Assembly: GCF_000150275.1 (NCBI RefSeq)
Contig: NW_002060962.1
Coordinates: forward strand, 1,130,203 to 1,194,202
Origin: Trichoplax adhaerens
Taxonomy: Eukaryota; Placozoa; Uniplacotomia; Trichoplacea; Trichoplacidae
Direction of reading: 5' to 3'
DNA: 64,000 nucleotides
Below the pieces are notes generated by a model. That model did no database searches. It was given only the letters and a program-made list of their open reading frames with translations, and was not told where the DNA came from. Shown here in pieces: positions 13,301 through 25,455 of this stretch (position 1 is the stretch's first letter; each line of letters opens with the position of its first letter). Made by a program: the position numbers and the translations under genes.

Positions 13301-14380
13301 GGACTATACTTCATAAAGTTTGTGCGCAAAGGCACTAAGCTCCGTAAGCCAAATGGGCAGCGCCAACAGAGGCCAGTCCGTTGGATGCCCTCATTGGAAG
13401 ACTGGTGAAGCAGAAGCTTCAGATGTATTTAAATTAGTTACCATATAAATTTTCTAACCTTGCAGTGCTATCATCTTTTTCTAGTGCAGATTTCAAGGAT
13501 TTAACCACCATAGAGGCATCAACTACAAGACAATACAATATCAACATTGTAATTTCATTATCACTGTAACGTTCGTATGCAGACTGCAATCACTGAAATT
13601 AGGTGCAACATACATAGTAATCAATAGAAAAATTGCTAAATTTATTTCAGTATACCTTTAAGATTGAACTTTGTTAGAGCACCGACAGCTTGATAAATCA
13701 AGAATGTAGTGCGGCCATCAAGTATAACATCATTTAGTACTTTTTGAGCATCTTTTGGGGGTGTCAACTAAAATTTGACATTAAAAGCATTTAGGTTAGC
13801 AAAACATAATCCACAGTAAGCAATGCAAACGTTTTATAATAGTTCTACCGTAGACCTATGATCTGTTAATCTGTTTTTGACTGCACCTTAATTCACAGTA
13901 CGCGGCGGCATTAAACAGATTACAACGTTCATAATTTTCTCGATAGAAAAACTAGACACTTACGTTGCATTTTAAACTGTCTCCAATAAACGCACCAAAA
14001 TATAAGTTAACGAGATTCGAAGTCATCGATTTCTTGATAAATGCACAAACATCCTAGTAGAAGTTTTATCATCGTCAAGTGAGATAAACACTAATACGCT
14101 TCGTAAACAGAGTTAAACTAGATTGTATCAAGCTTGGTTAAAGAGTGCTATCTTCTTCTACATACGTATTTAGTCATTAATTTATATCATACCTGGTTTT
14201 CAGGCACTTTTTCATTGAGTGCTTCAAGACCAACAACAGAATAGTATGCAGTTACTAAATCTTTGTAAGGTTGAGCTGCCTTCAGTTTTTGAATTAATTG
14301 CAGAAGATCATTTTCTGGCACGACATCAACCTGTAACGCTGAACAGCAGATTACAAAAAGCGAGAGAGCCAAACAAATCC
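10356..14380 (-). CDS. RPN2: Ribophorin II, subunit of the oligosaccharyltransferase complex
   Basis: RPN2 (Swp1 family) is a type I ER membrane subunit of the OST complex that N-glycosylates nascent proteins. Fifteen exons join in phase: 14193-14380, 13964-14053, 13656-13767, 13459-13522, 12741-13053, 12545-12613, 12114-12442, 11829-11943, 11631-11720, 11454-11558, 11263-11346, 11088-11183, 10641-10716, 10521-10558 and 10356-10451. That is about 620 codons against 631 residues in human. The N-terminal exon holds a hydrophobic signal (ALSLFVICCSAL) and the family's YYSVVGLEAL. The C-terminus shows EKRPPELVSKAFTLLVLSPL, IFLLYYCYWTNL and NMFTTLKYLAVIGGITF, the three closing membrane helices. 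The initiating ATG is not in the first recognised exon (acceptor just above 14380), so a small 5' exon is missing. Head-to-head with NAPRT. Confidence 0.95.
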
Positions 14381-14975
14381 CTACATTGGAATCAGTAAAT
14401 GTATCGTATTACGTAGGATCAAGAAAAATACCTGAGACGTCGTCAAATATTCATTCATCCAATTATATTTGCGTTTAATTTTACACCGTACATTTCCGTT
14501 TGGTTCATTACTAAGTATATGATTTCTATAGCTATAGGATACAGCATGGATAAATAGATAAATATTGTAATGTACTTTTCGACTTGTGCTGCTTTACATT
14601 TCACATGTTACGTTTCTGCAAGAGCGAATTAATTACTAATCCCTAAATAATTACGGCTGCAACAGTTTATGCTTACTAGGATATTATCAGAGTCAATTAC
14701 AATCTCTCGCGCCAATAAACATTATTCAAGTAACCGGTTGTTAAAAAGTAGATATAAACGAATCAACTGATGTCATTGCTGTATTACATTACCCACTACA
14801 TACTGCCGTCATGAGCGTGTTACAATGTAATCCAAACGTTCGAGAGTACTGATTAATTTAAGCATCAAGCGTAGTGTATACAGCACTGCAGTAGGCCACT
14901 TACGGATGCAAATTACCACAGTTGCGCTACAGTGCGACCTTATCAAGCCTGTTTATCCTTAATTAATCAAACTAT

Positions 14976-15243
14976 GGACAGGACTGTACTGTACACTATT
15001 TCCCGATGTAAAAAAAGTACAAACGAAGGCCCCTACTGACAGGTGTGAGAAAAAATAGACAGTACCGCACGAGTGTACGTACAGTACAATACACTGTACG
15101 CTACAGTATAGTACTGTATGTATGTACTGTAGGCAAAGAAGATCATTTCCTTCCTTTTTTTTTACCTCCATGATAACGTACTGCTCACGTGCTCGAAACT
15201 CACAAGTGCAGAACAGTACTTTACCATTTATACTGTACGATAC
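14976..15243. repeat. Sparse GTAC-linker repeat cluster
   Basis: Short clusters of GTAC joined by A, T or longer linkers, for example around 14980-14996, 15075-15133 and 15208-15243, separated by unrelated sequence. Same family as the dense arrays further right, but decayed or at an early stage. Confidence 0.8.
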
Positions 15244-16657
15244 ACTAGCGGGCGTGAAGGACTACACAAAGGAAAAAATTGAAAAAATCAATCAACCGAC
15301 AGAGTAAAATTTCATAACCACTGGATAGTTCAAAATCACATGTTTTTCAACTAGTCTAGCATTTTTTACCTTTAAATCGCTCTAAAGTACGTTAATAAGA
15401 TCCCGTTAACATTCTATAAATTTTATGACGGATTATGGATGAACAATCTATTTTTAATGTGATTCACTCTAAATGGGTAACAAAATTAATTACGAAATTA
15501 ATTTATTGAAAGTCGAGTACGGTATGTAGATAGTGTAGACTAAGTTCTCAAATGCAGTTTTATTCAAATAACGTTTTTTCCATAATATTTCGTCTATCTA
15601 CACATGCGAAAGCTGAAGCTAGTTTAAGCAAAATTATCGAAAATCAAGTAATCCCTTACAGCAACCCATCTTAAATCTTTGCGATTCACGGAACCATTTC
15701 ATAAGAGATAAAATTTATCTTGAACTCATGGCCAGCTAAACGTGTACGCATTGAGAACTAAGTCAAACGAAATAACTACCTCTTTTGATACTTTTTTTGC
15801 TATTCTTAAGTCAAAAATAAGTTTTGCAATTGATCTGCTATAGACTCGGCACCAGGGAAGTATAAACTTTGTAGTCTGATGGCCTTTAGTGTACATACAG
15901 TACTCACTGTGAACTAAATTTACTGAAAAAATTCAAGCACGCGAAAGCCACGAGACGAAATTAGAGTACTGTTCTGCTAGTTGATCGAAGATACCGCAAC
16001 GACCTTATCTATTTTAGACTATATATTTATCAAGGGGAAGCCATACGTCTTTCAACTGCTACTTCAGCACTGCAATTTAAAATTTTAGGTAGAACTATAA
16101 AGCCTTATGAAAACGTGTTCATATTGTGAATAACTATGCTGATCGCTATGCAGGCTAAAAGTCACTACACTACAGTCTATTAGGCTTGATCGAAGTTCTT
16201 TTCTGGATTATTGAATCAGTCTACCAGGAACATTTTAATGTACAGATAATTAAGAGGCCCTGAGTAAAATGCAAAAATTTAACGAACATGACATGTGTAT
16301 TTGAAAACAATTTTCATTAACGGCTAAGGTTGATGAAAGCTTGGGAGTTGCCACGTGGCTAACTTAAAGAAGATTCTCATAGCAAACGAGACACGCTCAA
16401 ACGAAGGATTGATTGTAAAGTGCCGCAATTACTAATTTTTAGTAAGTATAGCTACGAGCATGAAATGCATCGCCTTGCCTATGTTCTACCATGACTTACT
16501 TTATAAGGTCTATTTAGTCCATTAAAACTATGAAAAATTCAAATTGCTACTCTTTAAACAGCATCAATGATAAGTAACAACGTCAAATTCATACCTCGCG
16601 TAGCTGCCATCTTCCGCTTCGAAAAATAGATAGATCGTCTGCAATGCGCTTATGCTC

Positions 16658-17457
16658 AGTGTACTGTATTTACAGCCTAGGATCTTGACTAATCGTACTG
16701 TGTATCAGTCACCAGAAGTACAGTACATTGTACACTGTACAGTGTACAGTACTGTAGAGTACAGTATTTTTCTTTTCGTTTACAGTACTGTACAGTACAG
16801 TACTGGACATTAGTACGGTAGCGTACCGTCTGGACAGAGGGCTTTCGCTACATGCTTTAACCTTTAGTTTTGTACAGTACGCCGAGTTATCAAATACTGT
16901 ACTGTACTGTACTGTACAGTGTACAGTATTTCTGCTATACAGTGTACTGTACTGTACTGTACTGTACAGTGTACAGTACAGTACATAAAAAGAAGGGTCG
17001 CTACTGTACGGTACAGTACAGTACAGTACAGCTTACGCACGTGTCGTTAAAACAAACAAACAAACGAAGAACATTACTAATCTACTGTACTGTATAGAAC
17101 AGTACAAGTGTACAGTAGGTACGGTACATACTGTACAGTACTGTACAGTACAGTACAGTCAGTTACAGTACAGTACAGTACTGTACAGTACAGTGGTTTA
17201 CAGTGTACTGTACTGTACTGTACTGTAGTCTTAGACTGTAGTACAGTACACTCAATTACATGCATACTGAACAATGCATTATGCATTCAGGGATCTGGTA
17301 CAGGCTGCTTGATTGAAATAATGAGCTAGCTAACCTGTGCAGTACAGGATAGTATCTAAAGAAAGCCAGAAAAACAGATTGAGCAATCAGCTTCTGATAC
17401 TGTACAGTACTGTACTGTACACTGTACACTGTGTACACTGCTGTACTGTGTACAGTA
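16658..17457. repeat. Dense GTAC-linker array upstream of NAPRT
   Basis: Blocks at about 16658-16830, 16870-17035, 17088-17250 and 17338-17457 consist of the palindrome GTAC joined mostly by a single A or T (5-bp step), or by AGT/ACT (7-bp step). Because A/T and AGT/ACT are reverse-complement pairs, the array is strand-symmetric. Its right edge lies 80 bp before the NAPRT start codon, so it covers the expected core promoter or 5' UTR. Stops are rare in every frame, which creates spurious ORFs on both strands. Confidence 0.92.
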
Positions 17458-17536
17458 TTTTAGGATCACTTCTTTGCGTTAGTTTATTGCACCTGATATA
17501 AAAATATAAATAAACAATAAATAGCAAGCTTGTGAA

Positions 17537-20500
17537 ATGGCTACTGAGATGGTGCATCAAGGAATTGTTCAGCCACTGCTTACAGATTTATATCAGATCA
17601 CAATGGCATACGCTTACTGGAAATTTAATAAACAAAGTCAGGCTGCAGTCTTTGAATTATTTTTTCGAAATAACCCATTTAAGGGAGGGTATACAATATT
17701 TGCTGGATTGAGTGATTGCATTGAGTTCGTTTCCAATTTTGCATACAGCAAATCAGGTATGGAGCATACAATTACTACTTGTAGAAGCTATCGCTATAGC
17801 TTTTAATAAGACTATGAAAGCAGACAGTTCCTGTTGAAACTCAGATAGTGTAAATGAATTAGAATATTATTACTTATTCTATCTACGTATTGCCAATGGT
17901 ATTGCTAAGAACAATACACTACTCGGACAGAGTTGCTGTAATCTAGTTTATTTTAATTAATCAACAATGTCTAATTCTGATGGTGCAATAATTACTGTAA
18001 ATAAATAATAACATGCTTTAGAAAATAAATTCATCAAATTCTATCAGATATAGACTATGTAAAATCCATACTGCCATCCTCTGTTGAAGAAGAATTCTTT
18101 CATTTTCTTTCTGGCATACACGGGGACCAGGTTACAATTGCAGCTGTCCCGGAGGGTTCAGTGGTATTTCCCAGAGTGCCTTTGCTAAGAGTTGAAGGTC
18201 CTTTAGCTAGTAAGCAACTTTATCTGTTGTCCTTGATAATATCCTGAAACAAATTTTCGCGAAATAAAATATCGCAACGTCATTTGTGTTAGCTATTATC
18301 AAGAGCATGCAAATTTAGTGATGCAGTGGCTTTATTAGGTAGGAGTGCAATATACAGTACATCATTTAAACTGCTAACTACTGTTTGTCGCTTTAAATGA
18401 ATGGTTGCATGCGTAAAAATCGTAAACTTTCGTAGCTTAGGCATTTTAAACTGCAGTTACTGAGTACCATACTTGTTGCTAATAATGAATATAACTTATT
18501 AAAAAATTGCAATGTTGAGTCGACTACGCCAAATTTATGTGCAGTCATGGAATACATTACCACAGTAGAAGAGGACCGTTTTCTAACGAGTAATTTATTA
18601 TTAGTAGCTTTGAATTCATTTATTAATGTTTACCATGACTACAGCATTTATCTTATTGCAAGGGTAGCTGTCCTACTTATGGAAACAACTTTACTTACCC
18701 TCGTGAATTATGCAAGGTAATGCCATCTCTTTTCTTTAATTTAAAAAGTTCTTGATATTAGGCTTCCTAAGAAAGATGAGCTAAAACTAAAAGCATACCA
18801 TATTTCTGACATAGTTACCATTGACTGCTGTATCGTCCACAATCATTGGGCGCCATTTCAATTCTTACTAACTAAATTAAAATGACTATGTATTACAGCA
18901 GTGTAAATTTTAGAATATGTAGGTGTGCTGGAGTTGCAGCTAGTAATATACTGTATACTGTAAGTTACGTTATATTCTTGTATTTGTGACATATCGTACG
19001 CGTTCGCAATTATGATACAGCATAACACAGTAATATAAATAGTCAGTGTTAATCCAGTCCTGGTCCTAGTGGATTTGTGATGTAGTTATTAATTGGGAAT
19101 ATAAATAAGTGATGCTGCTAAGAATATAGTAATAAGAATCATAGAGTTACGTACAATAAACAATGGACGGTCTATTTGTTTATACGGAGACAGCCTTGTA
19201 ACTACCAACGCAACGAGGTTTCGCCTAACAGCTGGAAATGATAAACCATTATTCGAATTTGGTTTACGCCGTGCTCAGGGACCGAATGGTGGCTTATCTG
19301 CTTCAAGATACTGCTATATCGGAGGTTGTTGACATTAAATTGAATCATTTGCCAAATAGTGTGATACTGTCATGCTACTGTATATATTGAAACTCTAGTC
19401 TATTAGTTTGGCAACATAGGCATTGAGTAAAAGACGACAGACATTAGGATAATAGCCTTTGATTAACTGCATATGCTGTATATCACAGATTATATATGCT
19501 ATTTTCTAAATCAAGGTTTCAATGGTACAAGCAATGTTCTGGCCGGAAAACTTTTCTCAATCCCTGTTGTTGGTACTCATTCTCATGCTTTTGTTATGTC
19601 CTTTTCTGGCTTAACGGATCTTTGTAAAACTCATGTGCAATATGCCACTGGTTCCGATAGCAAGTTGTTTGATTTAAAATGTGGCACACAAAAATGGCTT
19701 ACTCAAATATCCCCAATGCTAGACGTTGCGGAGGATGAGATTATCGAAGGTGAATTGGCTGCATTCATTTCTATTGCAATTGCATTTCCTACAAACTTTT
19801 TGGCACTTGTTGATACTTACGACGTAATCAGGTAAAAATATCTAAACCTCGAAGAGGTGTAACCGCAATATTCGTATTGTGCATGGTGTAGTTCACATTT
19901 CTATATTGAATCTGCTATCAACGGATTGTATTTATTATATTGTATTTATTATATTTATTATTGGATCAAAATAACATATAATTTGATCGCCTTATCGAAC
20001 TTAACTGATGTAGAAGTGGCATACCCTGTTTTTGCGCCGTAACACTTGCATTAGACGAGGCTGGATATCGTGCTAAAGGCATTCGATTAGATTCAGGTGA
20101 CTTGGCTTATCTTTCAAGACAGAGCAGGTGCCAATTTCAACTGTTAGCCGAAAGGTTAGTAAATTATTGCATTGATTTATCACTTCATACTATTGCTGTA
20201 GCTGTTACTGTCAACAAAATGGACAGTGGCTAGCGATTTTTTAAGCTCTTGATTATCTGATATGAATGGTATATAGGTTAAATAAGCCATGGCTTTCATT
20301 ATTAACCATAGTTGCTAGTAATGATATAAATGTGCGGACCATGAATTCCTTAAACCAGCAGGTCTTAATGACTAAATCTAGCTAATTTCAATAATAATAA
20401 TACAATATTTATGTTAGAGATGAATTATTTTTTTGTTACGGTATTCTTTTAGGGTCACCAGATTAATGCATACGGTATTGGAACTCATCTGGTCACTTGC

Positions 20501-21280
20501 CAAGAACAGCCTGCACTTGGCTGCGTATACAAGGTAGTTTATAAGGATCTTTTTTGTAGGTTATTTATAGTAAATGTATGGTTGAAGTTGATTGCTCGTC
20601 TAAGCATCACAATTTCATCTTGATATGAAGTTAGTCGAATTGGACGGTGTTGCTAAAATGAAGTTGACTCAAGAAAGATCTAAATTGTCCTTGCCTGCGA
20701 AAAAGAAAGTGTATAGATTATTTGGAGAAAATGGTAGTAAAGATAGGATTAATGCTTGCATGATGTAGTTACTTGTTTGATCGGTCATGGGTTAGGATCT
20801 CATTGATGTGTAGTAGCTTAAACGCCGAATTTTTTATAATCTGAAGGTAGCCCATTGGCGGATCTCTTGCAGAAATATGATGAATCACCCCCACTTGTCG
20901 ATCAGCAAGTACTTTGCTGTCATCCTTTTCAAGAATCAGAGCGTAAATACATCGTTCCATCTAGAGTAGAAGAGATGAACTGTAACTATTGGATAAAAGG
21001 AAAATCATGTAAAGAAATACCCAAATTAGTAGATATTCGAAATTATTGTCAAAATCAAGTTAATAGCCTAAGAAGGGATCATCAATTACTTTCGAATTTG
21101 AATACGTATAAGGTATCAAACATTTCTTCTTGCATCTTTGTACGTATTTGGACGTATGACATTACTGTAAATCGTTTCTATGTACTGTAGGTTTTTGTTA
21201 GCGATGCCTTGTACCAGACTATGCATAAACTTTGGGTTGGTGATACTACCATGAGGGAGCCTGGTTCTTATCATGAATGA
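17537..21280 (+). CDS. NAPRT: Nicotinate phosphoribosyltransferase
   Basis: NAPRT makes nicotinate mononucleotide from nicotinate, PRPP and ATP, the first step of the Preiss-Handler NAD salvage route, in the cytosol. Eleven exons join in phase: 17537-17756, 18048-18209, 18668-18716, 19194-19324, 19516-19831, 20017-20154, 20277-20361, 20453-20533, 20631-20733, 20847-21112 and 21191-21280, giving 546 residues (human 538). Recognisable blocks are [16 protein letters not shown] at the N-terminus, the [12 protein letters not shown] region, the [12 protein letters not shown] segment that corresponds to the active-site His loop, [27 protein letters not shown], and [11 protein letters not shown] for PRPP binding. 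The exon 3 acceptor was chosen to keep both phase and alignment length. The gene is divergent from RPN2 and preceded at 80 bp by the GTAC array. Confidence 0.97.
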
Positions 21281-21506
21281 ATGATCACGGCAATAGGATT
21301 TCAATGTCCTGACCCATCAAATTTTAATCATTTTAATTGGATTTGATACGTGCGTGTATGTTATTATAACATTGCTATCGTTTTTACGTATAAAGTACTG
21401 TATATGGTCTCACCAGGTTTAAATGATGAATGATTTAATTAAAACAATATGCATATAATATGATATCATTTATTTTCTACCTTTACTGATTGCATTAGTA
21501 ATTAAT

Positions 21507-21662
21507 ATACAGTACAGTACTGTATAATTAGTAAATGCTACAGAAGCATTTCATTTATTTAATTTTTAGTCTTCGGAGTTATTTAACATACAGTACAGTT
21601 CTGTATAATTAGTAAATGCTACAGAAGTATTTCATTTATTTAATTTTAGTCTTAGGAGTTAT
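21507..21662. repeat. Two-copy tandem duplication, 81-bp offset, carrying a GTAC motif
   Basis: Copies at 21507-21582 and 21588-21662 are almost identical over about 75 bp; each opens with a short GTAC-linker motif followed by the same unique sequence (GTAAATGCTACAGAAG and onward). The few differences, including one base in the GTAC motif and a one-base T-run change, indicate a recent duplication. Confidence 0.9.
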
Positions 21663-22145
21663 GGGCCACTTTAGCGTCCAAATACTCTGTATGATATTAA
21701 GAGGAGTAAACTGGCCAAGAATTCGTTATTCCAAAAAAAAAAAATAATATCAAGTAATAATAATATTTATTTATATATTTCAATGAACCAACTACGCTAG
21801 ACTGAAAAATTGTGAGGTCATATTGGAGACATTGAGAATAAGTTGTCGTTTTCTACAGTACTTGGAGAAGACATTATAACCTGTTGGAAGTGTTATCTAC
21901 TCAACAGAAAGCTATAAAAATGTGTTTATGCCTCGTTCAAGTGAGTTAGTATTGGTCACCTAAGTGAGCTCACTTAAAAGGTGGACTCTATTTCTGTCGT
22001 TTGTAATTGCAAGCTTCGCTTTGTAGCAAATACGTATCTAGCAAATATGTATCTATCAGCTATCATCTGGTATACGCACGCGTACACCGAGTCTGCTAAG
22101 AGCTAATATTTGCCTGTAATATTGCGGGTCATAAAGTGAACGCTT

Positions 22146-22600
22146 ACTGTAGAGTAATGTACAGTACGGTACTGTCCAGGTCACCATCGATACAGTAGAG
22201 AGAAAAGGCTTTTACAGTACAGTACTGTACAAAATCGTGAAAAAAACGAATTAAAATCATTTATTTCACCAAAATAAATTATACAGGCATGTTTATGAGA
22301 GCTTCTTCTTTCCACACATAATAATTTTGATGAATTTCGTTGTCAAAATATCGCAAAACATTAGTGTTGATTTCTCTGAAACGAAAAGGATCACGCTGTA
22401 AAGTACAGTACAGTACTGTACAGTACTGTATAGTAGTGTACAGTGTACAGTGCACTGTACTGTACACGAATACCTCTGTAGGTGGTACGGTACGGTTGAG
22501 AACGGTTCAAGGAAGCAGCGGTTGGTGGTTACATACGATGCATTTTTTTTCCATACTGTATCCCTATCATGACCTTACTGTACTCTACTCTACTCTATGG
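22146..22600. repeat. GTAC-linker repeat clusters
   Basis: Clusters at about 22155-22180, 22212-22230 and 22399-22470 of GTAC joined by A, T or AGT, followed by a CTCTA-type simple repeat near 22575-22605. Unlike the larger arrays these lie downstream of a gene (NAPRT) rather than at a recognised start codon. Confidence 0.8.
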
Positions 22601-22948
22601 TACTCTGGCACTACGGCATGAAGCATACTACTATGTTTTAATATGGTAGCATCAAAACAGTATACTATACCATTCAACACCTTGAAGCCTTATCATCATT
22701 ATATCCCATGTGGCAAATTGCCAGTCACTAGCCCCTGTAAAATCTTCCATAGTTGGCAGTCAAAGGTGAAGGCTTTTAACTCTGCCGACTGCTGCCATCT
22801 ACGCGATCATTTACATATTTTAGATATATATTGTATTGCCAGTTGGTGATCTAGATCGCTATCGTCGTTGTAAAATAGAAGGAAGAAAAAGGCAAATCAG
22901 ATCGCCATTTTGTTACGGTGTTGATGATACTGTATTGACTGATTTTAG

Positions 22949-23106
22949 AACAGTATTGTAGGATAACTGAGTTGAATTCCACTTTAGAAAGCTTAATATC
23001 GTCGTTACAAGCAGTAAACGCGATCCAAAGTGACGGCAAACATGGCCTGTGGTACGCTAAGAACATGGACCATGGCGATCCTCATTTTACAACTGGTATA
23101 GTATAA
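22949..23106 (+). other. Possible 3'-terminal coding exon of an unidentified gene
   Basis: A good acceptor (CTGATTTTAG) precedes an open frame of about 51 codons ending at TAA 23104-23106. The frame has balanced amino-acid usage (RITELNSTLESLISSLQAVN, then DGKHGLWYAKNMDHGDPHF). I do not recognise the protein and could not find an upstream exon, so this is an orphan. Its final 20 bases overlap, in antisense, the terminal exon of the minus-strand gene starting at 23087. At least one of the two calls may be wrong. Confidence 0.35.
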
Positions 23107-24066
23107 ATTCATTTCTTATTTTTGAAAGACTTTTGATTGGATATTTTCCATTCTCCTTGCTTCTAATCACAAAATTAATACTAATAAATGGATGATACTC
23201 TGTTATTTTACCATCATCTGGCGATAGAGAATGAATCGTCAATCTGCAAAAAAACTCCACTATACGTTCTACTTCATCAGTGACCTGAATCAATCCGTCG
23301 CATACGCATTGACGATAGAATCAGTTAATTGAATTTTGTAAATAACTTTCCGCTGCTGGTTTTGAACAAAACTATCTTAATTAATAGAAAGTAAATTGTA
23401 GTGTATGGTAGACAGCAACAAATGCACCACATAGAGCAACATTATAGTGGATAATGATCCATTCTATCGACAGGCTTAGGTATTTATGTTAGAATGAATC
23501 TTTCAAGTTGTAACGACGACAACGCCATGTAAAATAGCACAGTAGCTGCAGGATGAATTCTACATTTGCAATGTTAATCACGATGTACAATATACAGTGG
23601 AGATAGATAGGATCTTACAAACACTTTAGCATTTTTCCATCGGAAGCAGTAATCGAAGATCCTGTCATGACAAGTATTCGTATTAGTTCCAAATGGGAGT
23701 TGTATATTCAATAATTTCGTTTTCAATCGGTCATAAAATAAATTCCATCGGAGAAACCCTTTTTAAACAAACAATACTCGATTCCAAGCCAGCCGGGCGT
23801 AATCAAATCAAGTGGCTGACTGTAAATTGATTGCAATCATAGCAGTAATCAAAAATACTATTTCGTCACCAGTGAAAAATAAACTTTGTGCACCAACTGC
23901 TGTTATCACATGGAGTTAAAATATTTCCAACTTCAATTAATGGTGCCTTTCTATCTAAATTATTAATAGAGAGCCGGTTATTTGTCAGAAACCACTTACT
24001 GCAGTTGTGATTACAGTATACTGTACCTTGACAATTTTTATTAATCCGAGGGATCAATCCACTCAT
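23087..24066 (-). CDS. Uncharacterised gene, about three exons, exon structure unresolved
   Basis: ATG at 24066 opens a frame to a donor at 23870 (65 codons plus 2 bases). A segment 23619-23758 and a terminal exon 23087-23284 (ending NEFILYQL) share phase with each other across a normal intron (GTAAGA...TTCAG). Joining the first part is ambiguous. Splicing at 23870 to an acceptor above 23819 is in phase, but that frame then runs into a stop unless the reading shifts by -1 at GGGTTTC near 23750-23758. Using instead a strong internal donor (CA|GTAAGT) in exon 1 joins 23758 in phase without any shift but drops about 44 codons. The protein is Cys/Asn-rich at the start and mixed polar later; I recognise no domain. 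Confidence 0.45.
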
Positions 24067-25455
24067 TTTATTCTTCCTTTATCATTATCTCTTACTATTT
24101 CCTTCGTACTTATATTGAATGTACAAAACTTAAAGGAAGAGACGCAATAATATTTGTCGTATGCTGAACCTTAATGCACATACTATTTTTTTAAAAAGAA
24201 GGTCGTAACATGATTTCAAGAAATCAATTACTGTAATGTGAAAAAGGCATTGACATTCTATCCTAACCGTAAGCTTATTTCCAATTTGTAAAAGCGCACA
24301 TTCGAGGAAAGATCAGATCTGATTTCGGAAATCAATTTAAAATTGCGTGACAATATTATGGCCTTGTTGGCCTTTTCTTTCAAAATATTGCCCAACTGTA
24401 AGCTTATTGCAGGTTTTGCTTTGCGGTTTTTACACGAGTGTTAATGAATTTGCGGTACTAATTTATTAAAACTACGTTGGTTTAGAATTAGTTTAAAATG
24501 GCAGCAAGATTTTACTTTTAACTTTGCTCTATGTTGCACTACTTGCAGTACGGAGCGCCATACAAATCGTAATTCCGTAATATTTATTTTACGCGTATAT
24601 CGCCGAACTTCAAATTGAGAAACTTTTCACTATTCCTACACTTTCTCTGCAGATTGTACTGACCGTAGGCGAACATCTTTCCGCATACAGTATTACGATG
24701 AAAGATATAGTCTTTCGTTAATTATAATTATATATACGATTCTGTTCAACTTAAAGCATGAATTTATATGAACGGTAAGTACTTAGCTGTGTTTAGTTAT
24801 ACAAAACAACCCACAATCGACATTCACCTATGATTTACGAGCATAACCATTTTCTTAACTTTATTTGGAGAAACGGAAATTTTGCTACATTCTGGTTAGA
24901 TTGAACTAATTTTATGGCCGTCCTTATATAATGGCTAAACCTTACTGAAGTGATGCTACTATTTACAATCAATTAATTAAATTGTACTGACTGCAAATAA
25001 TCACTATTGGATAGGAAATACGCAACGAAAGATATATACAATAGCATGAGTTTAAAGCTGTAAATTGATTTCCGATGTACTATTCTGATTGCGACGTTCA
25101 TCGTCTTACTACTGTAATTTTCACAGTACTATATCTCGCTAATTTCGTCAAGTGTGCATAATTTAATTTAATTTATTTTGTGCAGTTAGTTAATTTAAAA
25201 TTGTTCATTCTTGGTTATTTCACCTTATCTTACCAATAAATAATAGATCGAAAGTCTCATACTGTTTGCAAAGTTGTAAACTTCCTATTATACTTTTACA
25301 GCTAAAAAATGAATGGATGACATTTTGACTTTTATCGTTTTGAACAATTGTGAAATCTTTTTTATCGATATTTACGTAACATTTACTGCTTATTATACTG
25401 TATATGTCTACTATTACAGAAACTGATTCAAGTTGACGCTTGATTAAATTTTTAG
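24067..25455. other. Intergenic/5' flank of NKAIN
   Basis: Divergent flank between the uncharacterised minus gene and NKAIN. The first NKAIN exon (a short N-terminus with a Cys-Thr-Leu-type start to helix 1) must lie here or further upstream but was not found. The minus-strand open frame 25220-25480 partly overlaps the NKAIN exon in antisense and is considered chance. Confidence 0.5.

Larger units (their letters stand above)
14381..17536. other. Divergent intergenic region between RPN2 and NAPRT, repeat-rich
   Basis: Shared upstream region of two head-to-head genes. It holds sparse GTAC-type motifs at about 14.98-15.24 kb and a dense array at 16.66-17.46 kb, with AT-rich single-copy DNA between (15.3-16.6 kb) in which I see no exon. 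The missing RPN2 start exon is probably in the first few hundred bases. Open frames here rich in Y, S, T, V, Q and C are produced by the repeat. Confidence 0.7.
21281..22948. other. Intergenic region 3' of NAPRT with repeats
   Basis: Contains an 81-bp-offset tandem duplication (21.51-21.66 kb), an A-rich run near 21.73 kb, and GTAC-family clusters at 22.15-22.23 and 22.39-22.6 kb. The open frame at 22643-22849 has no splice or family support. No gene is called here. Confidence 0.6.

Noticed and set aside
14959-17438. Many overlapping ORFs on both strands rich in Tyr, Ser, Thr, Val, Gln and Cys (YSTVQ- and VLYCT-like repeats), also at 22.3-22.6, 29.6-30.8, 39.8-40.7 and 41.9-42.1 kb
   Set aside because: They are translations of the GTAC-linker arrays, which hardly contain stops in any frame; both strands and several frames are open at once, with no splice logic or composition shift.
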